Source: Bacteroidales bacterium UBA4788 (lineage in GTDB: Bacteria; Bacteroidota; Bacteroidia; Bacteroidales; VadinHA17). From it: a stretch of DNA of 27,517 bases. Below are positions 15,712-23,513 of the stretch, one piece after another. The stretch spans positions 1-27,517 of the forward strand of contig DHGW01000063.1 in NCBI GenBank assembly GCA_002402965.1, written 5' to 3'. Each line of letters starts with the position of its first letter. Within the stretch, counting starts at the first letter, position 1. The position numbers and the translations under genes were made by a program. Under the pieces are notes generated by a model. It searched no databases. It had not been told where the DNA came from and saw only the letters and a program-made list of their open reading frames with translations.

Positions 15712-17616
15712 ATGAGTGGAGGAAGGCGAAGATTCATAAAAAATGTGTTTGCGGGCACTGCCGGTGCTGCACTGGGGGGACTGACCATAAACGCGGCTCC
15801 GGCAGATGCCTTCAAATACCTGTTCCTTGGTACGCCTGAGAATGACTTCCCTGTTTTTCCTTTTATGAAGCATGTTCCGCTTTACAACTTCGGCGACTAC
15901 ATTCCGAAAGATCAGGGTGGCAAGTTCATCCAGATGGCTGTTCTCGGAACGGAGGAGGATGAGAAGATAGTAGCGGCCATTAGAGGAGGTGCCCTGACTG
16001 AGGTCTACGGTGATCCTCCCGACTGGAAGAAATATGAAAGAAGTGAGCTCGAAAAGAGCGTATGGCTCAACAGGTTCTATTTCCTTCCTTCATTTGCCAG
16101 GCTGTACCGTCTGACCGGGGAGAGGGCATACCTTGATGACATGATGCACATAATCAGGCAGTGGATCGCAGACAATCCGCGGCTGCCTGACTCGCACCGC
16201 ACCACATTCAACTGGCGCGACATGCAGGTGGCGTGGCGCTCGATCCATTACTCCTGGTGTTACTATCTCGGGGAGAAGGGGCTGACGCAGGAGGAAAAGA
16301 GACTCATAACGGATACTCTTAAGGACCATGCTGATATCCTCCTGACCGGCTTTGGACAGGCAAAGCTGAATGAGTTCAACCACCAGTCGCACGGTGGGCT
16401 GGCAATGCTCTACCTGGGAGTACTCTTTCCTCAACTTGAAGATGCAGCAGAGCTTCGCCGTAAAGCAATGATCATCCTCAATCACCACCTGGCAAGCGCA
16501 TTTTACAAAGATGGCGGAAACGTTGAGCAGATGTTCGGCTATTATCCGTTCCAGGCACATATTTTCAGGGATGCCTTCCTGCTCTGCACTGCCAACGGTA
16601 TAGAACCACCTGTGAATTCACTGCCCATGCTGAAAAAGATGGCTCTATACCTGGCGGCCGTGGAAAGGCCTGACGGCACCGTGCCTCAGGTGAATGATTC
16701 ATATGAGATGCCGGTCAGGGCTATCCTTGACACAATAAATGAGATAACAGGTTTGGCAGCAGTGGCTCCGGCCAAAGGTATAGCCGGTTTTCCTGACACC
16801 CAGGTAGCAGTTATGAGGGACGGTGGACCCGCAGGATGGTATGTTCTTGCCAATCCCGCCTCGGTGATCGGAGCCCATGCTCATGCCGGCAGGCTGGGGT
16901 TTGAACTGTGGCACGGCGGCTCGCCTTTGTTGATTGACAGCGGATGCTGCAACTACGACGAGCCTGAACTTGTAACATGGTACCGCACAACAAGGGCTCA
17001 CAATACAGTGATCATAGACGGAGTGACCGAGGCGGCAACCTCTTCATCATTGCTGTGGGTCCCGCGAAGGGAGACCCCCAACAGGATCACCGGGTTGCTC
17101 CCCGGTAACGAAATCTCAACGGTAGCAATGGTATCACCGCCTGAAGAGGTAACCAATTCATCCGTCAGCTGGACTAGGAAAATCACCCTCGTAAAAGGAC
17201 GTTTTGCTGTTGTCAGTGACAGATTCGAGGCCGAAGGAGAACACAGTTATGAGATCCTGATGCATTTCCCGCCGGCGAAGCTGACTGCAGACCCGTCTGG
17301 CAGGTTACTGAAGATAAAAACAGACAGGGTGACAGAGATTTTTTCTGCCGATACGGGCGGAGAAGGCAGGTTTGTTACCGGCACAGGCAGGGTGAGCATT
17401 GAAGGACGTTCAGTTGACGCACCTGTGGTTTCACTGAATCTTCGCGGAATGGGCAACACGGAGTCGTATCTTCTTATCATCCCCTCTGATAGAGAGGGGG
17501 CCGGTGCAACAGTGAAGACCAGAACAAGAAAGGGAGTCACACAGATTACAGTCACCGACGGCTCCGGTGTTAAAACCCGGTTCTCCGTCGCAGCCGGCGC
17601 AGTCAGACTTATCTGA
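15712..17616 (+). CDS. Heparinase II/III-family protein (putative polysaccharide lyase), Tat signal
   Basis: This 634-aa protein begins with a twin-arginine-type signal (GRRRFIKN, then a hydrophobic run to about residue 32). Residues 110-345 are helical, like the alpha-toroid of heparinase II/III-type lyases (WRDMQVAWRSIHYSWCYYLG; NHQSHGGLAMLYLGVLFP with Asn223/His224; EQMFGYYPFQAH with Tyr277/278). Residues 360-634 form the beta-sandwich part with AHAHAGRLGFEL (His389, His391) and TTRAHNTVIIDG. These motifs point to a lyase acting on a uronic-acid glycan, but the Asp that usually follows the HxHA motif is Gly393. The substrate is unknown; GlcNAc genes around it suggest an alternating uronate-hexosamine polymer. 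It starts 18 nt after nagB. Confidence 0.83.
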   Translation: MSGGRRRFIKNVFAGTAGAALGGLTINAAPADAFKYLFLGTPENDFPVFPFMKHVPLYNFGDYIPKDQGGKFIQMAVLGTEEDEKIVAAIRGGALTEVYGDPPDWKKYERSELEKSVWLNRFYFLPSFARLYRLTGERAYLDDMMHIIRQWIADNPRLPDSHRTTFNWRDMQVAWRSIHYSWCYYLGEKGLTQEEKRLITDTLKDHADILLTGFGQAKLNEFNHQSHGGLAMLYLGVLFPQLEDAAELRRKAMIILNHHLASAFYKDGGNVEQMFGYYPFQAHIFRDAFLLCTANGIEPPVNSLPMLKKMALYLAAVERPDGTVPQVNDSYEMPVRAILDTINEITGLAAVAPAKGIAGFPDTQVAVMRDGGPAGWYVLANPASVIGAHAHAGRLGFELWHGGSPLLIDSGCCNYDEPELVTWYRTTRAHNTVIIDGVTEAATSSSLLWVPRRETPNRITGLLPGNEISTVAMVSPPEEVTNSSVSWTRKITLVKGRFAVVSDRFEAEGEHSYEILMHFPPAKLTADPSGRLLKIKTDRVTEIFSADTGGEGRFVTGTGRVSIEGRSVDAPVVSLNLRGMGNTESYLLIIPSDREGAGATVKTRTRKGVTQITVTDGSGVKTRFSVAAGAVRLI

Positions 17617-17635
17617 ACCAGAAATATCCGGAAGA

Positions 17636-19240
17636 ATGAAGACCAGACAGGTAATGAGTAATATCCAGGCTTCGCTCCTTGTGACCATCATCACCTTCCT
17701 CCTGCTTGCAGGATGCCGTAACAGAACCACGCAGGAACAGCCGGTTAAGAGCATTCAATTAATGGAGGATAACCAGTTCAAGGTGAGGGGATTCCACGTC
17801 GATCTGAGGATACAGGTCATGACAATGAATGCCCTGAAGACCCTGGCCGACGAACTGGCAGCCTTCGGGATGAATACCCTCGTGATGGAGTATGAGGCAT
17901 CATATCCCTATCAGAATAACGCAACAATCTCAAATGAACTGGCCTACACCCGCGAGGAGGTCAGAGCCTTTGTTGATTACTGCGAGGCCCTCGGCATTGA
18001 TGTCATTCCCCTGCAGCAGTGCTTCGGACATGCAGAGTATATACTGCGGCATGACAGATACAGCGACCTGAAGGAGGACCGGAAGGATATATCGCAGCTC
18101 TGTCCGCTTAAGGAAGAGGGTGACAGTCTTCTGTTTGCCGACCTGTTTGCAGATATGGCCGCGATGCACAGGTCAGACTATATCCACATCGGAGGGGATG
18201 AAACATACCTTCTTGGTCACTGTCCGGCATGCTCACTGAAGGCCGTTACCGAGGGCAGGTCGAAACTCTTTGTCGATTACATGAAGATGATGTGCGATAT
18301 AGTGATAAGCCTGGGCAAGAAACCGGTAATGTGGGCCGATATACTGCTCAAATACCCGGAGGCAGCCTCGGAGATGCCTGAGGAGACAATCTTCATCGAT
18401 TGGAACTACGGGTGGAAGACAAATTATTTTGGCAATATAGCGGCTCTTCAGGAGCAGGGCCTTGAGTTCTGGGGCTCACCCTCCATAAGAAGCCACCCTG
18501 ACAACTACTATGTCACCTGCTGGGAGAAGCATTTCAACAACCAGCGCGACTTCATTCCCTACTCCAGGGAGGCAGGTTACACCGGGATAGTTATGACCTC
18601 CTGGTCAACCTCAGGCCTTTACGGTTTTACATGGGATGTGAACTACGAGGTAACTGACATGGAGCAGGTAAGGAACACCTGGCCCCTCCCGGGATTCAGG
18701 ATACTTCTGGCCTCCTATGCCGAAGCGCTAAACAGGTTGGAACCATTGGATCCGCACAGGTTTGTCCTCCGGTACGCCGCAGAGCGATTTGGCCTTTCAG
18801 AATCAGGGGGAGAGCTATTCTGGGAGACACTTACAATCCCTCCGGAATTGATTGTGAACGGCAAACCGGCAACATCACCCTCAATAACCGCCATGCGGGA
18901 GACGGTGGAGGCAGCCGTGGCAAAGATGAAGAGACTGAAACCGGTTACCAACAGGGATGAGTTTGAACATTTCAGGCTGATGCTGGATATAAGGCTGCAC
19001 TATCTTAAGTTCAAGGAAGCCGAAGCACGTTTCAATTCAACTGACTTCTCAGCAGAAGACCGGGCCGGCGTAATTTCTGTTCTTGAGACACTGATCGGGG
19101 AGACTAAGGAACTTGACAGGCGCTTCGCGAAGCTCAACAGGGGCTATCTGCATGAGACGGAGATAGCGCAGCAGAATATGATCCGAAACCGGAAGCTGAT
19201 GCTTCTTAACAGGAGGCTGACAGGTAACAGGACACTGTAG
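17636..19240 (+). CDS. HEXD/GcnA-like GH20 exo-beta-N-acetylhexosaminidase, lipoprotein
   Basis: This 534-aa protein has a lipobox LLLAGC (Cys27) and then starts the catalytic barrel at once, without the GH20b domain of classical hexosaminidases. VRGFHVDLRIQVM, MNTLVMEYEASYPYQ, VIPLQQCFGHAEYILRH and YIHIGGDETYLLGHC follow the order seen in human HEXD and streptococcal GcnA. Asp188-Glu189 in HIGGDE are the catalytic pair of substrate-assisted GH20 chemistry. The C-terminal 150 residues are helical. No acidic residues follow the Cys (RNRTTQEQ), so it may face the periplasm and trim imported oligosaccharides. A second start at 17654 is possible. It lies 19 nt behind the lyase-like gene. Confidence 0.84.
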   Translation: MKTRQVMSNIQASLLVTIITFLLLAGCRNRTTQEQPVKSIQLMEDNQFKVRGFHVDLRIQVMTMNALKTLADELAAFGMNTLVMEYEASYPYQNNATISNELAYTREEVRAFVDYCEALGIDVIPLQQCFGHAEYILRHDRYSDLKEDRKDISQLCPLKEEGDSLLFADLFADMAAMHRSDYIHIGGDETYLLGHCPACSLKAVTEGRSKLFVDYMKMMCDIVISLGKKPVMWADILLKYPEAASEMPEETIFIDWNYGWKTNYFGNIAALQEQGLEFWGSPSIRSHPDNYYVTCWEKHFNNQRDFIPYSREAGYTGIVMTSWSTSGLYGFTWDVNYEVTDMEQVRNTWPLPGFRILLASYAEALNRLEPLDPHRFVLRYAAERFGLSESGGELFWETLTIPPELIVNGKPATSPSITAMRETVEAAVAKMKRLKPVTNRDEFEHFRLMLDIRLHYLKFKEAEARFNSTDFSAEDRAGVISVLETLIGETKELDRRFAKLNRGYLHETEIAQQNMIRNRKLMLLNRRLTGNRTL

Positions 19241-19241
19241 C

Positions 19242-20090
19242 ATGAGGTCTCTGATCAGGATAATCATTTTTATGGCGGTGTTTGCTGCCGCCTCGCAGGT
19301 TGCGGCGCAGGACGGGCGAACCCTCTTTTTCCCGCGCACAACCGATTATATTGAACACATGCCTTCTGCAGATAAGGTCTGGCTCTTCGTACTGGCCGGG
19401 CAGTCAAACATGGCTGGCAGAGGCCTTGTGGAGCCATCGGATACATTACCCCATCCGCGAATCTTTACTATGACACCGGATAAACGATGGGCGCTGGCAA
19501 AGGAACCGCTGCAGCTCTACCAGCCGGCACTCACAGGACTCGGGCCCGGGCTGGCGTTTGCCAGGGTATTGTTAAAGGAGCTTGATGAAGATATTTATAT
19601 CGGGCTGATTCCCTGTGCCGTCGGAGGGAGCTCAACAACAGACTGGCTGAGTGACTCGATCTACAACGGCGTGAGGCTGAAGAGCAATCTTGCCGACAAA
19701 CTCACCTGGGCAATGGAGTACGGCATCGTTAAGGGCATAATATGGCACCAGGGTGAGTCAGATGCCACTGCCGGAAAACTTCCTGTGTACAGGGAAAACA
19801 CGGAGATTCTCTTTGAGTATTTCCGCAGTCTGGCAGGAGATCCTGAGCTTCCCATAATTGCCGGCGAGCTTGGCATTTTCCCGGGGGTTGAAAAAAACAG
19901 GCTGGAATACCTGAAGATAAATGACATCCTCTCAGCCATTTCGGCTGAAGATCCGAACACGATGCTTGTACACTCCTTCGGCACGATGCCCAGGGATGAC
20001 AACGTACATTTTGACGGCCCGTCTCAGAGAGCGATGGGCAGGAGATACGCTCTTGCATGGCTCTCACTCGTACGAAGCAGAAACAAATAA
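19242..20090 (+). CDS. SASA/CE6-like carbohydrate acetylesterase
   Basis: This 282-aa secreted SGNH-type esterase has a signal peptide ending near SQVAAQD. The nucleophile motif is LAGQSNMAGRG (Ser55), followed by the block GIIWHQGESDA (His169, Glu172) and the C-terminal DNVHFDG with Asp253 and His256 completing the triad. These are the blocks of sialate O-acetylesterase (SASA) and CE6 acetylxylan esterase proteins. It would remove O-acetyl groups from the glycan so that the GH and lyase enzymes can act. The ATG starts 1 nt after the previous stop, indicating coupled translation. The exact acetylated sugar cannot be read from sequence. Confidence 0.87.
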   Translation: MRSLIRIIIFMAVFAAASQVAAQDGRTLFFPRTTDYIEHMPSADKVWLFVLAGQSNMAGRGLVEPSDTLPHPRIFTMTPDKRWALAKEPLQLYQPALTGLGPGLAFARVLLKELDEDIYIGLIPCAVGGSSTTDWLSDSIYNGVRLKSNLADKLTWAMEYGIVKGIIWHQGESDATAGKLPVYRENTEILFEYFRSLAGDPELPIIAGELGIFPGVEKNRLEYLKINDILSAISAEDPNTMLVHSFGTMPRDDNVHFDGPSQRAMGRRYALAWLSLVRSRNK

Positions 20091-20101
20091 AGGAAAGAGA
20101 T

Positions 20102-21568
20102 ATGCAGCTGATTGACTGGATTGTCCTTATAGTATACTTTGTGTTGCTTATATCGGTAGGCTTCTGGGCTTACAGGAGGGTTAAGAATTCGGCAGACTTT
20201 TTCACTGCCGGAGGAAAGCTGCCCTGGTGGCTCTCGGGAGTTTCCCACCACGTCTCCGGATACAGCGGAGCGGTCTTCGTCGCTTATGCCGGCATAGCAT
20301 ACACCCACGGCCTGACAATCTATGTCTGGTGGGCCTGTGCCGTGGCAGCAGCAACGTTTCTGGGGGCACACCTGATTGCACCTCGCTGGGCCAGGCTCAG
20401 GATAGCCACCGGCATTCAGTCGCCCACTGAATATCTCCTTACACGGTATAATCTTAATACCCAACAGCTTATAGCATGGTCCGGGGTTATAATCAAAATC
20501 TTTGACGTGGGAGCCAAATGGGCGGCGATAGCCATTCTGCTGAATATTTTTGCAGGCACCTCGTTCCTTACCGGGATACTCCTTGCCGGGTCAGTATCAC
20601 TGATATACAGTACTCTCGGAGGTTTATGGGCCGATGTGGTGAACGATTTTGCCCAGTTCATGGTGCAGCTTGTTGCAGGCATTACAATGTTCGTAATTGT
20701 ACTGATTAACCTTGGTGACGGTGCTGCCGGCTTCTTCACAATGTGGGAGCGGCTCCCGGAGGGGCACACAGCCCTCTTCAGCGATCCCTACACCTGGCAG
20801 TTTCTTGTTGCCATGGTGATAATCGATTTCTTCAGTTACAGCGGCGGTACGTGGCATCTGGCCACCCGTTTCATAGCCTCATCCTCGGGCCAGGTGGCGA
20901 AGAAGGCAGCAACGCTCTCGTCGGTACTTTATCTCTTCTGGCCGATAGTTCTTTTCTTTCCGATGTTCGCGGCACCAATATTTCTTCCCGGGCTCGAGGA
21001 CCCGACACGGTCGTACGGTCTGCTGGCAATAAAGTTCCTGCCTGCCGGTCTGGTAGGGCTGGTGATGGCTTCGCTCTTCACTAACACGCTCTCAATGACC
21101 TCTTCTGATGCCAACACAATCTCAGCCGTCATAACCCGTGACATTTTGCCGCGGTTCATCAAAGGGTTCGCCGGTTACAGCCGGAAAAAAACATTGCTGA
21201 TTGCCAGGATATCGACCTTCTCATTTACCGTTCTTACAATACTTATTGCAATCAATGCCGAGAGCTTCGGGGGCGTTTTCGGGCTTATAGTCTCATGGTT
21301 TGCAGCACTGTTGGGTCCGATAGCCATACCGATGATCCTGGGCCTTCTCCCCGCCTTCAGAAGGTGTGACAGCAGGGTTGCCATACTGTCGATTGTTGCC
21401 GGCATTGCCGGCTTTATAATAGTCAAGCTTATTCCGGGCGCTTCACTTGCCCTTGAAGTGGGAGTGCCTCTCTTTACATCCTTAATATTGTATATTGTAA
21501 CCGGGTTGCTCAGCAAAAGAGTGGTTCCTGAAAAAGTTGACACCCTGCTGAATTCGATCCGTGATTAA
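20102..21568 (+). CDS. Sodium:solute symporter (SSS family), probable GlcNAc-type sugar importer
   Basis: This 488-aa inner-membrane protein has about 13 hydrophobic segments, starting with LIDWIVLIVYFVLLISVGFW. SSS motifs include the SADFFTAGGKLPWWLSG region, GIQSPTEYLLTRY and STLGGLWADVVNDFAQF. The ATG at 20102 is placed at the first membrane helix; the frame extends back into the esterase gene, which is unlikely to be used. Members import sugars, sialic acid or other solutes with Na+. Its position between extracytoplasmic hexosaminidases and nagA suggests free GlcNAc or a small GlcNAc oligomer as cargo. Import by SSS does not phosphorylate, so a separate kinase is needed and is absent here. 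Confidence 0.88.
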   Translation: MQLIDWIVLIVYFVLLISVGFWAYRRVKNSADFFTAGGKLPWWLSGVSHHVSGYSGAVFVAYAGIAYTHGLTIYVWWACAVAAATFLGAHLIAPRWARLRIATGIQSPTEYLLTRYNLNTQQLIAWSGVIIKIFDVGAKWAAIAILLNIFAGTSFLTGILLAGSVSLIYSTLGGLWADVVNDFAQFMVQLVAGITMFVIVLINLGDGAAGFFTMWERLPEGHTALFSDPYTWQFLVAMVIIDFFSYSGGTWHLATRFIASSSGQVAKKAATLSSVLYLFWPIVLFFPMFAAPIFLPGLEDPTRSYGLLAIKFLPAGLVGLVMASLFTNTLSMTSSDANTISAVITRDILPRFIKGFAGYSRKKTLLIARISTFSFTVLTILIAINAESFGGVFGLIVSWFAALLGPIAIPMILGLLPAFRRCDSRVAILSIVAGIAGFIIVKLIPGASLALEVGVPLFTSLILYIVTGLLSKRVVPEKVDTLLNSIRD

Positions 21569-21577
21569 GTGGCAGAC

Positions 21578-22750
21578 ATGACTATGCATAAGGATGACAA
21601 TATCATTACCGGCCGTCTCTACCTGACAGGAGAGGCGGTGAGGCTCACGCTGGCAGACGGACTTATAGCCGATGTGGAGAAAGCGTGGGAGGATGACGAT
21701 AAGAGTTTGATAATTGCACCGGGGCTGACAGACCTGCAGGTCAACGGTTATTCGGGACTTGATCTCAACACCCATCCTCTTATGCCCGAAACGGTCAGGG
21801 ATATTTCGGTGAAGCTATGGAGCGAAGGGGTGACCACCTTTTTCCCGACAATCATCACAAACAGCAGTGAGCGTATACTTAATTACGTCAGTGTGGTTGC
21901 AGAGGCCTGCAAACGTTTCCCTGAGGCAGCCGGGGCTGTGGGAGGTATTCACCTCGAGGGGCCTTTTATCTCCCCGGAGAACGGTGCACGCGGAGCTCAT
22001 CCTGCTGAGCATGTCAGGCCGCCTGACTGGAATCTCTTCAGCGAATGGCAGGAGGCATGCGGCGGCATGATCCGCATCATAACACTCTCTCCCGAGTGGC
22101 CGGACTCGGCTGATTTCATCAGGCGTGCTGCCGGGAGCGGCGTGACAGTTTCAATAGGTCATACTGCTGCCACACCGGATCAGATACGGGATGCTGTGGC
22201 AGCCGGAGCAACACTCTCAACCCACCTTGGCAACGGCTCTCACCAGATGCTTCCACGGCACAGAAACTACATATGGGAACAGCTCGCAGCAGATGAGCTC
22301 TGTGCTTCCATTATCTCTGACGGCTTTCATCTCCCTGATTCGGTGATGAAGGTGTTTCTCAGAATGAAACCGGGAAGGATAATACTTGTGAGTGATGCCA
22401 CCAGTCTCACCGGGATGCCGCCGGGAGACTACAACACACATATCGGTGGTGAGGTGACCCTTACTGAAGCCGGAAAGCTTCATGTAAAAGGTAATCCGGA
22501 TATGCTCGCCGGTTCGGGTAAATCGCTTCTGCACTGCGTGGAGACAATAGTGTCAAAGGAACTTGTTACACTGGCAGAGGCTCTTGATATGGCAGGCAGG
22601 ACCCCCTGCCGGCTGGCCGGATTGCCGGGCGACTGCCTGCCGGTAAGCGGCGGACTGGCAGACCTCGTACTGCTGCAGGAGAAGAGTGGAGGCTTAAAGG
22701 TTGTAAGAACGGTGAAGGCCGGTCAGACGGTTTTCAGAACGGAGTTTTGA
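21578..22750 (+). CDS. nagA: N-acetylglucosamine-6-phosphate deacetylase
   Basis: This 390-aa amidohydrolase removes the acetyl group from GlcNAc-6-phosphate to feed NagB. Numbered from the ATG at 21578, the metal and catalytic residues stand in their expected motifs: Glu127 in GIHLEGPF, His195 in VSIGHTAAT, His216 in STHLGNGS, His251 in SDGFHLP and Asp273 in LVSDAT. The segment THLGNGSHQMLPRHRNYIWEQLA marks a subgroup that differs from the E. coli THLYNAM version. A GTG directly behind the symporter stop (21569) gives three more residues and could be the true start. The GH16 gene follows after 1 nt. Confidence 0.92.
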   Translation: MTMHKDDNIITGRLYLTGEAVRLTLADGLIADVEKAWEDDDKSLIIAPGLTDLQVNGYSGLDLNTHPLMPETVRDISVKLWSEGVTTFFPTIITNSSERILNYVSVVAEACKRFPEAAGAVGGIHLEGPFISPENGARGAHPAEHVRPPDWNLFSEWQEACGGMIRIITLSPEWPDSADFIRRAAGSGVTVSIGHTAATPDQIRDAVAAGATLSTHLGNGSHQMLPRHRNYIWEQLAADELCASIISDGFHLPDSVMKVFLRMKPGRIILVSDATSLTGMPPGDYNTHIGGEVTLTEAGKLHVKGNPDMLAGSGKSLLHCVETIVSKELVTLAEALDMAGRTPCRLAGLPGDCLPVSGGLADLVLLQEKSGGLKVVRTVKAGQTVFRTEF

Positions 22751-22751
22751 T

Positions 22752-23510
22752 ATGATTCGCAGAACAGACACGGCTTTACGTCAGTTATTTTTCTTCATGT
22801 TAATCCTTACTATGGCAGGATGCTCTGGCAAGGAGCCTGAATTCATAATCCCTGACGGAGCACGGGTTATCAGTTTCTCAGGGTATGACTGGGTGGTATC
22901 CACCACGGGAGAGGAGAAGGCAGGCCCCGGGCCGAATTACTTCTCTGACTCCCCTGAAAATGTGTGGGTGGATGACAAGGGACGTCTCCACCTGAAGATC
23001 ACATATCGCGACGGCAGGTGGAACTGCGCAAGGGTTGAGCTGGCCAGGCACACGGGTTATGGCAAATATGTATTTTATGTGTCATCGAGGCCTGACAGCC
23101 TTGACCGACAGGTGGTATGGGGACTCTACACATATATGAGCGACACGGAGGAGATCGATATAGAATTCTCCAGATGGGGCTTCTATAATAACCAGGAGGC
23201 CCAGTATGCAATTCAGCCCTCCCACAGGATCGGTAACAAGGTCCGCTTCAGGATGGACAATCTGGAGGGAGAGAGTTCGACACATCTCTTCGACTGGACC
23301 AGGAAATGGATAGATTTTGCGAGTTACCGCGGTCACAGGCTGAATCCGGTAAACGAAACAGAAATCCTTGCCCGCTGGCGCTATTACGGCGACGACATTC
23401 CCCCTGACAGTGATGAGAAGCTTAAGCTGAACCTGTGGCTCTTCAGGGGCACGCCACCATTCAACGGTGAGGAGACCGAAGTTGTAATTGACCGTTTTGA
23501 AATCCATTGA
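22752..23510 (+). CDS. GH16-family glycoside hydrolase, lipoprotein
   Basis: This 252-aa protein has a lipobox MAGC (Cys24) and acidic residues shortly after (SGKEPE). The jelly-roll fold is indicated by NVWVDDKGRLHLKI, the strand ELARHTGYGKYVFYVSS and the catalytic block TEEIDIEFSRWG. Glu134, Asp136 and Glu138 form the ExDxE version of the GH16 motif (no beta-bulge), as in lichenases and xyloglucan enzymes rather than laminarinases or agarases. It would be an endo-acting beta-glycanase opening the polymer, probably at the surface. The target linkage is unknown and chemistry on a hexosamine polymer would be unusual. The GH20 gene follows after 3 nt. Confidence 0.83.
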   Translation: MIRRTDTALRQLFFFMLILTMAGCSGKEPEFIIPDGARVISFSGYDWVVSTTGEEKAGPGPNYFSDSPENVWVDDKGRLHLKITYRDGRWNCARVELARHTGYGKYVFYVSSRPDSLDRQVVWGLYTYMSDTEEIDIEFSRWGFYNNQEAQYAIQPSHRIGNKVRFRMDNLEGESSTHLFDWTRKWIDFASYRGHRLNPVNETEILARWRYYGDDIPPDSDEKLKLNLWLFRGTPPFNGEETEVVIDRFEIH

Positions 23511-23513
23511 ATA

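Noticed and set aside
20024..20464. Minus-strand open frame across the esterase-symporter junction
   Set aside because: It covers two confirmed plus-strand genes and its product shows no known domain.
21909..21920. GCAAACGTTTCC inside nagA, resembling the LacI operators
   Set aside because: It lies deep in coding sequence (Cys-Lys-Arg-Phe codons), the palindrome is broken at the end and there is no promoter nearby; probably chance, though a weak auxiliary site cannot be excluded.
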